Shown: piece by piece, positions 33,231 through 44,113 of the stretch
Layout of the letters: each line of letters starts with the position of its first letter
How positions within the stretch are numbered: the first letter of the stretch is position 1
DNA from: Phragmites australis
Taxonomy: Eukaryota; Streptophyta; Magnoliopsida; Poales; Poaceae
DNA: 64,000 nucleotides
Direction of reading: 5' to 3'
NCBI RefSeq assembly: GCF_958298935.1
Contig: NC_084933.1
Coordinates: 1,223,001-1,287,000 of the forward strand
The notes under the pieces: generated by a model
The model's input: only the letters and a program-made list of their open reading frames with translations
Databases searched by the model: none
Told to the model about the DNA's origin: nothing
Translations under genes and position numbers: made by a program

Positions 33231-35058
33231 TGATTGAATGGTTAACCCTAATCTCAATTAGGAAATCTTTAGTGCGTTAAACTCGTGCCACGACGCTTTA
33301 CACTATTATTGCATACTATGAAGCATCATTCTTTTCATAACATTCATTACATTGCACGCATTATTCTTATAGATAACGTCGACCCGGCGAATGAGGCGAA
33401 TGAGGCTGTCCCCGGAGGTTCCCACAGTGGTGGTCGTGACTCGGGTAGTGTCGGGCAGCAGTCAAGGGAGCAAGGCAAGCATCGTCCATATTGCACCGTG
33501 TCTACTTGAAAGTCTAATATGTTATCTACGCTTACGTATACATTGCATGTGTCGGGTACCGAGTTGGGTAGAACCTATGCCGATGCATTCTCCCATTTCG
33601 GTCACGTGTCATGTGTTGTTCCTTGGAGCCTAGTGGTGTCGTGAAGGTCTAATTATAGTTCGCTATGCTTAGTGGTACTTAGGCTTTCCGGTAGAAGTCG
33701 ACGACGGCGTCCACCGTTGTCGCGAGCCTAGGGCTTATTACTTGTTCACACTTGTGGTTGTGTTGATGATGAGTCGGTTTGGTGAGTGGTGAGTTGACAC
33801 GAGGTGTGGGCGGTGTTAGGGGTGTCATCTGCTCACGAGGAGTCCTCAAGCAGTTCGGGGAGGGAACTCGGACACCGTAGACCGCTTGCACCGGTTAAGC
33901 ACCGACCGTCGGTGTAGTCGGCTTTAGCACTTACCTTACTCACCACATGCTGATATAATGGTAGGCGAGCTGATTACCTTCGCAGACGTGGTCATATGGG
34001 CCTCGTCATAGACGGTGTGAGTCCGGTTTGAGTCCGGGCTTTTAGCGGTATTGGTTTGCTCGGGGTGTAGTTCTAATACCTCCGCGCCGAGCTATGGTTG
34101 ATCCACATGGTTGGGCCTGGTTGGGAAAGGTTGTCACGGGTACCCCCCCCCCCTTGTGTGCATCTTAGCGGGTGGCACAAGCCGTATGGTCCCTGTGTCG
34201 TGTGGGTCCAGGAGTATTCCCCTGCAGGGTGTATAATCAGTTCGAACTGCCACGCTCTCGGTCATGAGCATCGCTGTCGCTTATCTCCACCGAGCGACCA
34301 TGTTTTGGTCGTAGAGTTTCGATGTGGGTTGTGGCATGGTTGGTTTGGGTGGTTTGGTCGGTATGTGGTTGGTGGTTTGGTGGTAAGGGTTTACTTTTAT
34401 ACACTTGTTGTTTATGTATCTGTTATGATCAGTTGGTTGGCAGGGGTTGAGTTGGTGGTTGGTTAAGTCAGTTGCTTACACCTAGAGTCTAGGTTGCTTA
34501 CCGCTTAATGAACCTAAACATGTGCTACAGCTTTAAATGCATGATCCTTGGAGTCGAGAATATATATATATACTCATACTGTGTAAGAGTTGCTAGTACC
34601 TTCGTACTAAGGGGTGCTGCCCTTAAGTTGCTTTCAGGTTCGCAGGTTGGCGAGGAAGAGGCAGTGTTCGGCTACTTTGTGCCTGCCGATCAGGGTGGCG
34701 GGCAGGAGTAGCACCTTCTACTCCGAACTTCGGCGCTTTTGGTATGGAGCCTAAGGGCATACGGCTCCATACTCTTTTGTTGTATAGGTTTATCTCCCGC
34801 TGTGTAGTTGTTGTTGTTCCTCTTTTGTTGTAAATTGTGGAAGCAGTTGCATGTTTAAGTATTGTAATACAGCTTAATTATTTGCTCTCTATTAAACTGT
34901 GTTGTGATATTTGAGTTGGAAGGCATGTGTTCCGATCCTGGGTACAAAACACGTGCCGGGACTACCGGAATGGCATTCTGGTTAATCGTCGAGGTTGTGA
35001 TCATGAATAATGATCATCCTGATGATTAATTAGAATGCTATTTGAACGGTTCCTCACA
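33231..35058 (+). repeat. 5' LTR of element B (3' 1.83 kb only)
   Basis: Matches 42285-44113 from TGATTGAATGG to GGTTCCTCACA. The first about 1.85 kb (equivalent to 40440-42284) is missing. A run of C at 34145-34153 also occurs in the 3' LTR (43201-43208) with a different length. Confidence 0.85.
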
Positions 35059-35061
35059 GCT

Positions 35062-35073
35062 TGGTATCAGAGC
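35062..35073 (+). other. Primer-binding site of element B
   Basis: TGGTATCAGAGC, three bases after the LTR end. It is a perfect match to the initiator tRNA-Met type PBS. Confidence 0.9.
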
Positions 35074-35337
35074 TTGGTTTAATTTAGTAGCCTAAACATA
35101 ATTAGTGCGTTGTTTAGTAAGTCATCAACTTCAACTAATCAACTCAGCAATTTATGTTTACGCCTTTGCATGTCTTAATATGTATGAAACTGCTATTGTT
35201 TATGCCCCTAAGTCAATACACGTATTATGAGTGGTGTTCATATGTCTTATACCACATTGTTTCGCTTTCGACCCTGCATTGATTCATGTTGAGCATTGCA
35301 TCTTCGGCTTTGCATCGTTGGAAGGTAAGGTACGACG

Positions 35338-35578
35338 CTCGGTGGCGGTTAATCACCGAGGGCTCAGCCGGATGCGAGGCAGGGGCCTGGCGTGTCCCGT
35401 ACAGCGATCCGTACGGGACGTGAATACGCTAGCGATGGCGTATGAACATCCACCATGCGATGGGAGACATGGTCGTCTACTCGTGTGGCAATTACACGAG
35501 GTGTCCCGTAGGGTCTACGGGAAGTGAATACGTCGTAATTGACGTATGGATTGTCGCTTGTACGGCATGTGGTACAAG
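35338..35578 (+). other. Stem-loop array in the leader of element B
   Basis: Eight consecutive hairpins. Stems: CTCGGTG/CACCGAG (35338-35360), GTCCCGTAC/GTACGGGAC (35394-35419), ATACGC/GCGTAT (35424-35443), CCAT/ATGG (35453-35463), CTCGTGT/ACACGAG (35480-35500), CCCGTAG/CTACGGG (35505-35521), ATACGTC/GACGTAT (35528-35547), CTTGTAC/GTACAAG (35557-35578). All are perfect, with loops of 3-9 nt. The second and third hairpins recur as a unit as the sixth and seventh. Element A has the same series. Probably an RNA structure of the leader. Confidence 0.75.
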
Positions 35579-35837
35579 GGCCGTTCGTGCTCTTAATCTT
35601 TCTAGCGCGAAGGGTGGTTCTGGAATTTATAACTGCCTGTGATTTTGATGCTTGCAGGTGCGATTCGTGTTTTGAGAAAGATGCGGTAGCTAGGTTGCAA
35701 GCATACCGTCATTCTCATGTTGCATTCATGCATGCATCATCTATATTCCTGTATTACGGGATTCTAACAATATATCCGGCGAATGCATTGTGCTAAGTCG
35801 GAATTTGACGTTTCCCCTTTTGTTTTACGTTTCAAAA

Positions 35838-36760
35838 TGGTTGTCACTCGGCGTGGTGGGGAAGTTCCGGAGGGTTCCGATCAGAACAACCCTCCTCCAC
35901 CGCCGACCATGGCAGATGTGCTCATGCAAATCAAGCAGAATCGCCAAGCAAATCACGCTCTCCTCCAGACGAACCAAGCGCTCCTGGAGGCTCTCGTGCG
36001 CAACACGGCTCCTCATGGAGGAGGTGGAGCCGTGCGCCGAGACGACTTCTCAGACTTCTTGCGGACTCAGCCGCCGGTCTTCTCGCGAGCTGAGGATCCT
36101 CTGGATGCCGATCACTGGCTCCGAACGATCGAGTAGAAGCTCGCCCTTCTTCGCTGTGAGGATCACGAGAAGGCGCTCTTCGCCGCCCATCAGCTTCAGG
36201 GCCCGGCGGGTGCGTGGTGGTCTAGCTTTCTGGCCATGCACCCCGCCGATCACCGCGTGTCGTGGGCGGAGTTCCGTGAGGCCTTCCGCTCGTTTCACAT
36301 CCCGAGTGGCCTCATGGAGGCCAAGAGGCGGGAGTTTGAGGACCTCAAGCAAGGAGTTCGAGCGGTGATGGAGTACGTGCAGGTGTTCAACTACCTTGCA
36401 CAGTACGCTACCGAGGAGGTCAGCACGGATGCGCGCAAGCAGCGCCGCTTCGTGAATGGCCTGAACTCGAAGATGCAGGACCGGTTGTCCGCGCATAAGT
36501 TCGCCAACTTCAACGAGTTGGTGAGCACATCGATTACAGTGGAGCTCAAGTATAAGAACCACCAGGAGGAGAAGATGCGGAAGAGGGGTTCCTCGCCCTC
36601 CGTGGGCGGGAGCTCGCAGCGCGCCCGCACTGAGAGTCAGCCTCCACAGTCTCAGGTGCTGTCGGCTGGCTACCCATGACCGATGTGGTTTGTACCACGT
36701 CCGGCATTCTCCGCTCCACAGGGGTAGGCTGCATGACCAGCCAGCTCCCAAGTGAGCGTG
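35838..36760 (+). pseudogene. gag: Element B gag
   Basis: In the frame of MVVTRRGGEVPEGS (about 35838). A Pro-rich stretch, MADVLMQIKQNRQ, capsid core (FLRTQPPVFSRAEDPLDAD, AWWSSFLAMHPADH, VMEYVQVFNYLAQYA, NGLNSKMQDRLSAHKF, KNHQEEKMRKRG). Stops interrupt the same frame at 36134 (TAG), 36677 (TGA), 36725 (TAG) and 36734 (TGA). At least the last three fall in the linker before the zinc knuckle. Without them it would be a gag of ordinary length. It resembles A's gag but is much less decayed. Confidence 0.85.
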
Positions 36761-37640
36761 ACTGGTGGCTCCAGCGGTCCGTGCTTCAACTGCGGTCGCG
36801 TCGGCCATTTCTCAAGGGAGTGCCCGTATTCGAGGCCGGGAGCCGCGGTGAGTGCCCCGCGGCCACCGCCGGCTCAGTCGGCACCGCAGTCTTCGCAGGC
36901 GACCCACGTTCCCAAGCGTGGTCGAGCTCGCCACACCACCGCCGATGAGGTGCAGGAGGGTGACACCGTCCTGATGGGTACGTTGGATATTAGTTTCAAC
37001 TCTGACATCTTTTTTGCAATGGTTCTGTTTGATTCAGGGGCCTCTCACTCCTTTATATCTTCGGATTATGTTTGGAAAAATGGGTTGAGAGTCAGTGCTA
37101 CCCACACGCCGTATCTTATAGACGCCCCGAGGGCCAAAGTCCTAATCAACCAGTGTGTGAACAAAGCGACGGTAGTTGTCAACGAAGTGCCCTTCTTTGT
37201 CAATCTGTTAGTGATGAACTCGAAGGGAATTGATGTTATTCTGGGAATAAATTGGCGCTCCAAGAACAAGGCTGTGCTGGACTGTGCTCAGCGGACCGTC
37301 ACTCTCGATGGTTTGTCAGGTACTCGAGTCCAGTTGAAGCTAGAGGGTGTCAAATCCTGCCTGTTTGCCATAAAGGCTGTCCCCACCAGGGTTATGAAGA
37401 CCATTCCTGTGGTGTGGGAATTTTCGGATGTCTTTCCGAATGAGTTGCCTGGAATGCCGCCTGGCAGGGCAGTGGAGTTTTCTATTGATCTCGTGCCCGG
37501 TGCGGCCCCGGTTTCGAAGAAGATGTACAAGATGTCGCCAGTTGAGCTAATTGAGCTGAAGAAGCAGATTCTAAAGCTGTTGGCAAAAGGTTTCATTCGT
37601 CCGAGTTCCTCACCTTGGGGGTGCTCGGCTCTTTTGTGAA
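36752..37640 (+). pseudogene. pol: Element B zinc knuckle, protease and start of RT
   Basis: 295 open codons. CCHC knuckle CFNCGRVGHFSREC at about 36782-36823, a Pro/Ser linker ending KRGRARH, retropepsin active site MVLFDSGASHSFIS near 37020-37060 with the catalytic D-S-G present, LGINWRSKNKAVLDC, then the RT N-terminus ([40 protein letters not shown]). A one-base loss near 37625 shifts the frame into the rest of RT. The protease looks intact. Confidence 0.85.
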
Positions 37641-38706
37641 GAAAAAGGATGACACTCTCCGGATGTGTGTTGATTACCGTCCGCTGAATGCAGTCACGGT
37701 GAAGAATGTGTATCCGCTTCCTAGGATTGACATCTTGTTTGATCAGTTGACTGGAGCCCGAGTCTTCTCAAAGATAGACTTGAGACTAGGCTATCATCAG
37801 ATCAAGGTTCGACCGGAGGATATTCCAAAGATGGCGTTCTCGACTCGCTATGGCTTATATGAGTTCACCGTCATGTCTTTTGGGTTGACGAATGCGCCGG
37901 CTTGTCATGGTCTTCATCGACGACATCCTTATATACTCCAAGTCGGAGGGAGAGCATATGGAGCACATCCGTATTGTTCTTGGCAGACTCCGTGAGCATC
38001 AGCTGTACGCTAAGTTCAGCAAGTGTGAGTTCTGGCTCAAGGAGGTGGCCTTTTTGGGACATGTTCTATCAGAGAATGGGGTAGCAGTGGATCCGAGCAA
38101 GGTGCAGGATGTTCTTGACTGGGTTCAGCCCCAGAATGTTAGTGAGATCCGGAGTTTTCTCGGACTTGCGGGCTATTACCGCCGATTCATCGAGAATTTC
38201 TCCAAGGTTGCAAAACCAATGACAGAGTTGTTGAAGCAAGGCAGCATGTTCGAGTGGTCAGATGCATGTGAGTCCGCATTCCAGACTTTGAAGAAGCTGC
38301 TCACGACCGCTCCAGTGCTTGCTCAGCCTGATGTGACCAGAGGGTTTGATGTGTTTTGCGACGCGTCCGGCATCGGTCTCGGCTGTGTTTTGATGCAGGA
38401 GGGTCAAGTCGTTGCATATGCATCCCGTCAGTTGAAGCGTCACGAGGAGAACTATCCGACACATGATCTTGAACTTGCAGCTGTCGTGCACGCTCTGAAG
38501 ATGTGGTGCCACTACTTGATGGGCAGCTTGTGCTGTATCTACACGGATCACAAGAGCCTGAAGTACATCTTCATGCAGGCGGATTTGAACATGAGGCAGC
38601 GCAGATGGCTTGAGTTGCTCAAAGACTACGAGCTGGAGGTTCACTACCATCCTGGCAAGGCGAATGTGGTCGCCGATGCTTTCAATCGAAAGGCTCATTG
38701 TCACTG
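37615..38706 (+). pseudogene. pol: Element B reverse transcriptase and RNase H
   Basis: Frame 1 runs from 37615 with [32 protein letters not shown] and FGLTNAPA. Near 37900 a segment of roughly 55 nt that normally separates this from the polymerase box is missing and the frame changes. From 37910 [12 protein letters not shown] (catalytic Asp pair intact), [25 protein letters not shown] and RNase H ([56 protein letters not shown]) are open to 38706. A stop lies between RNase H and integrase. Confidence 0.9.
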
Positions 38707-40242
38707 ACTTACAGCCTCACCGATGGGTTCCACGTTGTGTGATGATTTCCGGCGTCTTGGGCTTGATATGGTGCCGGATGGTTTTATTGCAAATCTTGAA
38801 ATCAAGTCCACGCTCATTGATGAGATGAAGGCTGCACAGGGGGATGATAAGGGTATGGCCCGAATCCGAGAGAAGAGGAAGATCGGGCAGGCCATGTGCT
38901 TTACTGAGGATGATCAGGGCATTCTCTGGTTTGGGAACCGTCTAGTGGTTCCGAGGGTCGAGGCACTGAGGAAGAAGATCCTTGATGAGGCTCATGATTT
39001 GTTGCTGTCCATTCACCCAGGCAGTACAAAGATGTATCAGGATTTGAAACCCCATTTCTGGTGGACTCGCATGAAGCGGGAGATTGCTAGGTATGTGTCT
39101 GAGTGTGATGTCTGCCGAAGGGTGAAGGCTGAACACATCAAGCCTGCCGGCACACTCCAGCCTTTGCCCATTCCATCCTGGAAGTGGGAGGAAGTTGGGA
39201 TGGATTTTATTACCGGCTTACCGAAGACTTCGAGTGGGTATGACTCTATTTGGGTCATCGTGGACCGGTTGACAAAGTCCGCGCACTTCCTTCCTGTCAG
39301 GACCACTTACTCTGCTAAGCAGTATGCGGAGTTGTATCTCACTCGGATAGTGTGCCTCCACGGGGTTCCGAAGAAGATTGTTTCTGATCAGGGCACGCAG
39401 TTCACTTCTCATTTCTGGAGAAGCTTCCAGGAGGCTTTGGAGACTGAATTGTTCCACAGCACGGCGTATCACCCGCAGACGGATGGTTAGACGGAGAGGG
39501 TAAATCAGATTCTCGAAGATATGCTCCGTGCTTGTGTGATTATGGGAAGAAGTGGGACATATGCCTGCCGTTCACGGAATTTTCGTATAACAACAGTTTC
39601 CAGGCTAGTATTGAGATGGCGCCGTTCGAGGCCCTTTATGGTCGGAGGTGCCGTACGCCGCTGAATTGGTCCGAATCCGGTGAGCGGGCTTTTCTGGGTC
39701 CGGATTTGGTCAAGGAGGCAGAAGATCATGTCCAGAATATCCGCAAGAGTATTCTCACGGCCCAGTCGAGGCAGAAGAGCTATGCAGATCGACGTCGCCA
39801 AGAGCTCACATTTGAGGTGGGGGATCACGTGTACCTGAAGGTCTCGCCTCTCAAAGGCGTTCGTCGATTCCAAGTCCGAGGCAAGCTAGCACCTCGGTAT
39901 GTTGGACCGTTTCAGATTCTAGCTCGGCGTGGAGAGGTTGCATATCAATTGGAGTTACCACCGTCTCTCTCAGCGGTCCATAATGTGTTCCACGTCTCAC
40001 AGCTCAAGAAGTGTCCCCGAGTCCCGACCGAAGTCGTTGATGTTGCACCCCAGGAATTGCAACCGGACTTGACATATTGTGAGAAACCGATCCGTATCTT
40101 GGATGAAGCCGAGCGCAAGACACAGCGGAGTTCAATCAAATTCTTGAAGATTCAGTGGAGTAACCACTCCGAGTCCGAAGCGACTTGGGAGCGGGAAGAT
40201 CAGCTTCGTTCCGAGTATCCTGAGTTCTTTGAGAATTTGTAA
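38707..40242 (+). pseudogene. pol: Element B integrase and chromodomain
   Basis: Zinc finger: HPGSTKMYQDLKPHFWW and CDVCRRVK. Core: MDFITGLPK, SDQGTQF, HPQTDG, with a TAG at 39488-39490 just after HPQTDG, immediately before the catalytic Glu (TERVNQ). A frameshift near 39530 follows, then 39532-40242 is open: [59 protein letters not shown]. The C-terminus is a chromodomain (RILDEAERKTQRSSIKFLKI, WSNHSESEATWERE, LRSEYPEFF). In chromoviruses this domain directs integration to particular chromatin. Confidence 0.9.
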
Positions 40243-40427
40243 TGCCGATGTAATATAGCATATTTGGAATCTCTCGCATGTATGTGTTCATCTCTATGAT
40301 TGAATGAAAATCTGCGTTGGATTCCATCTCTTGCGTCATGATGTCGGCTCACAGCTTGCTAAGTCATCACAGCGGGCTCATTGTCCCCTCTCCGGCTCGT
40401 ACCGAATCTCGGGACGAGATTCTTTTT

Positions 40428-40439
40428 AGGGGGGAGGTT
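40428..40439 (+). other. Polypurine tract of element B
   Basis: AGGGGGGAGGTT directly before TGTCACGG of the 3' LTR. The preceding 40243-40427 is untranslated and contains a small palindromic TCTCGGGACGAGA. Confidence 0.75.
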
Positions 40440-43400
40440 TGTCACGGCCCAGAGTTTCTGAACATGTAATTAAGCGCTAATGAGCATCATTAGCATTATT
40501 TGTTTTTGTTTTGAGCAGTATAGACATGCAATGTGGATTAAACCGAATTTGGTTAAACCAAGTTTAACTCATGCGTTGTAAAGCATATCCCAAAACTTCT
40601 ATTGAACATAGGGCTAGTGACAATTTTAGAATTTAGTACCTGCCATGTGAAGTTTATGAATGAATTTTACCAAATTTTTGGGTGTCGTTTTGATGGCATA
40701 AAAATTGCAACAAGTTAGAAAAGATCACATGTTTGGACAATTTTAGTTAGAGTTTGGCGCAAGCTTTTTAGGTCGAACAAGTTGAAACAGTTTGCACACG
40801 AATTATGGTTCGACACAAACTTTGTTGCACAAATTTTAGGCAATGTGAAGGCTTCCATTTGGTTAAGGTCTGTGGAGTGGGATATTTGCATTGCCGGCAC
40901 TGTTCACAGCCCCACCTGTCATCCCCTTCGCACACACAGCTCTCTGCTCCCCCTTCTCCCGCTCTCACAGAGCAAATGGACACCACCATACTTGACTTTG
41001 GTGGCCACCTCCATGTTGCCAGCCAAAAGATCAGCACCTAGGCCTTATCCCCCTCCCCTTGCCCTCTGCTTTCCCTCTCTCTGCTCCTCCTCTCGCGCGG
41101 CACCAGCGAGCACCAGAGAGCAGCGCAGCGCTAAGCAAAAAGCAGAGCCACGGCCACCGGCCAAAAATGCGCGCCACCGGCGTGTCCCACCGAGCCCGAG
41201 CAGGGTGGAGCACCAAGGGAGGACGCCAAGGCCCTCCTCTACCATTTCCCCTCCTTCCCCGGCTGTTTCCCGCGCGGATTGGAGCCGTCCGTGCTTTCTT
41301 CCCCAACGGCGGCAACCGAGCTCCGCCATCCTCCGTCGACCCACCGCATCCTCGCTTCTCCGGCCAAACCTGCCCCCTAGGTGAGCTCCCTGTCCCCCTA
41401 GAGTGTATAGCGCGCGCTGTTTCATCACTAGCCCGTCGCCGGCGCGTGCGTCCGCGACGACCGGCTGCCGCCGCGCCACAGCTCTCGCCGCCGGCCGTGC
41501 CACCATCGAGATCCTCGGTGTTTGGCCGTGCCATTTGGTCCACGCGCCCTCGTAGAAGCTATAGCCACCCTCGTCCGAGTGTATTGCGCCACGGTTTCGC
41601 CGCCGGCGACGCCAACCATGCCGCCGTCGTGCTAGTTTCGCCCCTCGCCGCCGCTCGCCATGCTCCGGCCATCACCGGCGTCGACGTGTGCCCCCACCGT
41701 AACCGTGTGGTCATGCTAGTGCTGTTGCCGCCCTCGGCCGGGCCATTCAGGCCACCACTCGCCGCCGGCAGCCACCGCAAGAGCCGCCGGCCATCCCCTG
41801 TTGCGCGCGCGCCATGGCCGTGAGCTGATTTTGACTTCGGTCAAGGGAGCCGGGCCCGCGGTCAGTGGCTTGAGCTAGATCAATACCGGTAGAAAAAGGG
41901 TTGGGGCTATTTAATATCCGGTTTAAATGGAAAATGCAAATAGATTTAAATATGTATTGATAAATCGGCTGATAGCTTGTATAATGCGTAGAAAAATGTT
42001 TATAGATCCAAAAATATTGAAACCAATTTTGTTGGCTTCGTATTACCATGCTCTATATGTTAAAAATACCAGCAGCCATGAAATGTGTTCTGGGAATTAT
42101 TGAATTAATGAAATGTGTTTAAGCTTTGTTAATTCATAGTTAAATATGGGTAACTCCAAAATTGATGATTCCAATTCTGTAAATATTGTTGATTTATTCC
42201 CTATTTAGTAAAAATATGCACTTTCATGTTTAGCACAGTTAGAATTCTAAATTGGTTTAAGCCTTGGTTATGCTTTGATTAATCCAAAGATGATTGAATG
42301 GTTAACCCTAATCTCAATTAGGAAATCTTTAGTGCGTTAAACTCGTTCCATGACGCTTTACACTGTTATCGCATACTATGAAGCATCATTCTTTTCATAA
42401 CATTCATTACATTGCACGCGTTATTCTTATAGATAACGTCGACCCGGCGAACGAGGCGAACGAGGTTGTCCCCGGAGGTTCCCCCAGTGGTGGTCGTGAC
42501 TCGGGTTGTGTCGGGCAGTAGTCAGGGGAGCAAGGCAAGCATCGTCCATATTGCACCGTGTCTACTTGAAAATCTAATATGTTATCTACGCTTACGTATA
42601 CATTGCATGTGTCGGGTACCGAGTTGGGTAGAACCTATGCCGATGCATTCTCCCATTTCGGTCACGTGTCATGTGTTATTCCTTGGAGCCTAGTGGTGTC
42701 ATCAAGGTCTAATTATAGTTCGCTATGCTTAGTGGTACTTAGGCTTTCCGGTAGAAGTCGACGGCGTCCACCATTGTTGTGAGCCTAGGGCTTATTACTT
42801 GTTCACACTTGTGGTTGTGTTGATGATGAGTCGGTTTGGTGAGTGGTGAGTTGACACGAGGTATGGGCGGTGTTAGGGGTGTCATCTGCTCACGAGGAGT
42901 CCTCAAGCAGTTCGGGGAGGGAACCCGGACACCGTAGACCGCTTGCACCGGTTAAGCACCGACCGTCGGTGTAGTCGGCTTTAGCACTTACCTTACTCAC
43001 CACATGCTGATATAATGGTAGGCGAGCTGATTACCTTCGCAGACGTGGTCATGTGGGCCTCATCATAGACGGTGTGAGTCCGATTAGAGTTCGGGCTTTT
43101 AGCGGTATTGGTTTGCTCGGGGAGTAGTTCTAATACCTCCGAGCCGAGCTATGGTTGATCCACATGGTTAGGCCTGGTTGGGAAAGGTTGTCACGGGTAC
43201 CCCCCCCCCTTGTGTGCATCTTAGCGGGTGGCACAAGCCGTATGGTCCCTGTGTCATGTGGGTCCAGGAGTATCCTCTGCAGGGTGTATAATCAGTTTGA
43301 ACTGCCGCACTCTCGGTCATGAGCATCGCTGTTGCTTATCTCCACCGAGCGACCATGTTTTGGTCGTAGAGTTTCGATGTGGGTTGTGGCATGGTTGGTT

Positions 43401-44113
43401 TGGGTGGTTTGGTCGGTATGTGGTCGGTGGTTTGGTGGTAAGGGTTTACTTTTATACACTTGTTGTTTATATATCTATTATGATCAGTTGGTTGGCAGGG
43501 GTTGAGTTGGTGGTTGGTTAAGTCAGTTGCTTACACCTAGAGTCTAGGTTGCTTACCGCTTAATGAACCTAAACATGTGCTACAGCTTTAAATGCATGAT
43601 CCTTGGAGTCGAGAATATATATATATACTCATACTGTGTAAGACTTGCTAGTACCTTCGTACTAACGGGTGCTGCCCTTAAGTTGCTTTCAGGTTCGCAG
43701 GTTGGCGAGGAAGAGGCAGTGTTCGGCTACTTTGTGCCTGCCGATCAGGGTGGCGGGCAGGAGTAGCACCTTCTACTCTGAACTTCGGCGCTTTTGGTAT
43801 GGAGCCTAAGGGCATACGGCTCCATACTCTTTTGTTGTATAGGTTTATCTTCCGCTGCGTAGTTGTTGTTGTTCCTCTTTTGTTGTAAATTGTCGAAGCA
43901 GTTTCATGTTTAAGTATTGTAATACAGCTTAATTACTTGCTCTCTATTAAACTGTGTTGTGATATTTGAGTTGGAAGGCATGTGTTCCGATCCTGGGCAC
44001 AAAACACGTGCCGGGACTACCGGAATGGCATTATGGTTAATCGTCGAGGTTGTGATCATGAATAATGATCATCCTGATGATTAATTAGAATGCTATTTGG
44101 ACGGTTCCTCATA
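40440..44113 (+). repeat. 3' LTR of element B (3,674 bp)
   Basis: TGTCACGGCCCAGAG at 40440 to GGTTCCTCATA at 44113 (terminal CA changed to TA). The distal half matches the 5' LTR remnant. The centre (40900-41830) is GC-rich with a 254-codon spurious frame. A short AT run with TATATATATA lies near 43615. Confidence 0.85.

Larger units (their letters stand above)
33231..44113 (+). mobile_element. Element B: Tekay/Del-like chromovirus
   Basis: Truncated 5' LTR (33231-35058), PBS, structured leader, gag, protease, RT, RNase H, integrase, chromodomain, PPT, and a full 3' LTR (40440-44113). The C-terminal chromodomain and LTRs of several kb place it in the Tekay/Del (RIRE3-like) chromoviruses. The shared 1.83 kb of the two LTRs differ by about 53 substitutions by eye (about 3%). 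It sits against a SIRE-like copia RNase H at 44114. Its left flank was lost in the deletion joining it to T. Confidence 0.85.

Noticed and set aside
35338..35578. CRISPR-like or MITE interpretation of the hairpin array
   Set aside because: There are no identical repeats with spacers, the host is a plant, and the array occupies the same place in two retrotransposon leaders without terminal inverted repeats or target duplication.
41059..41823. 254-codon open frame on the plus strand, Pro/Ala/Arg-rich
   Set aside because: It lies in the GC-rich centre of element B's 3' LTR, shows no domain, and GC-rich LTR promoters commonly have long chance frames.
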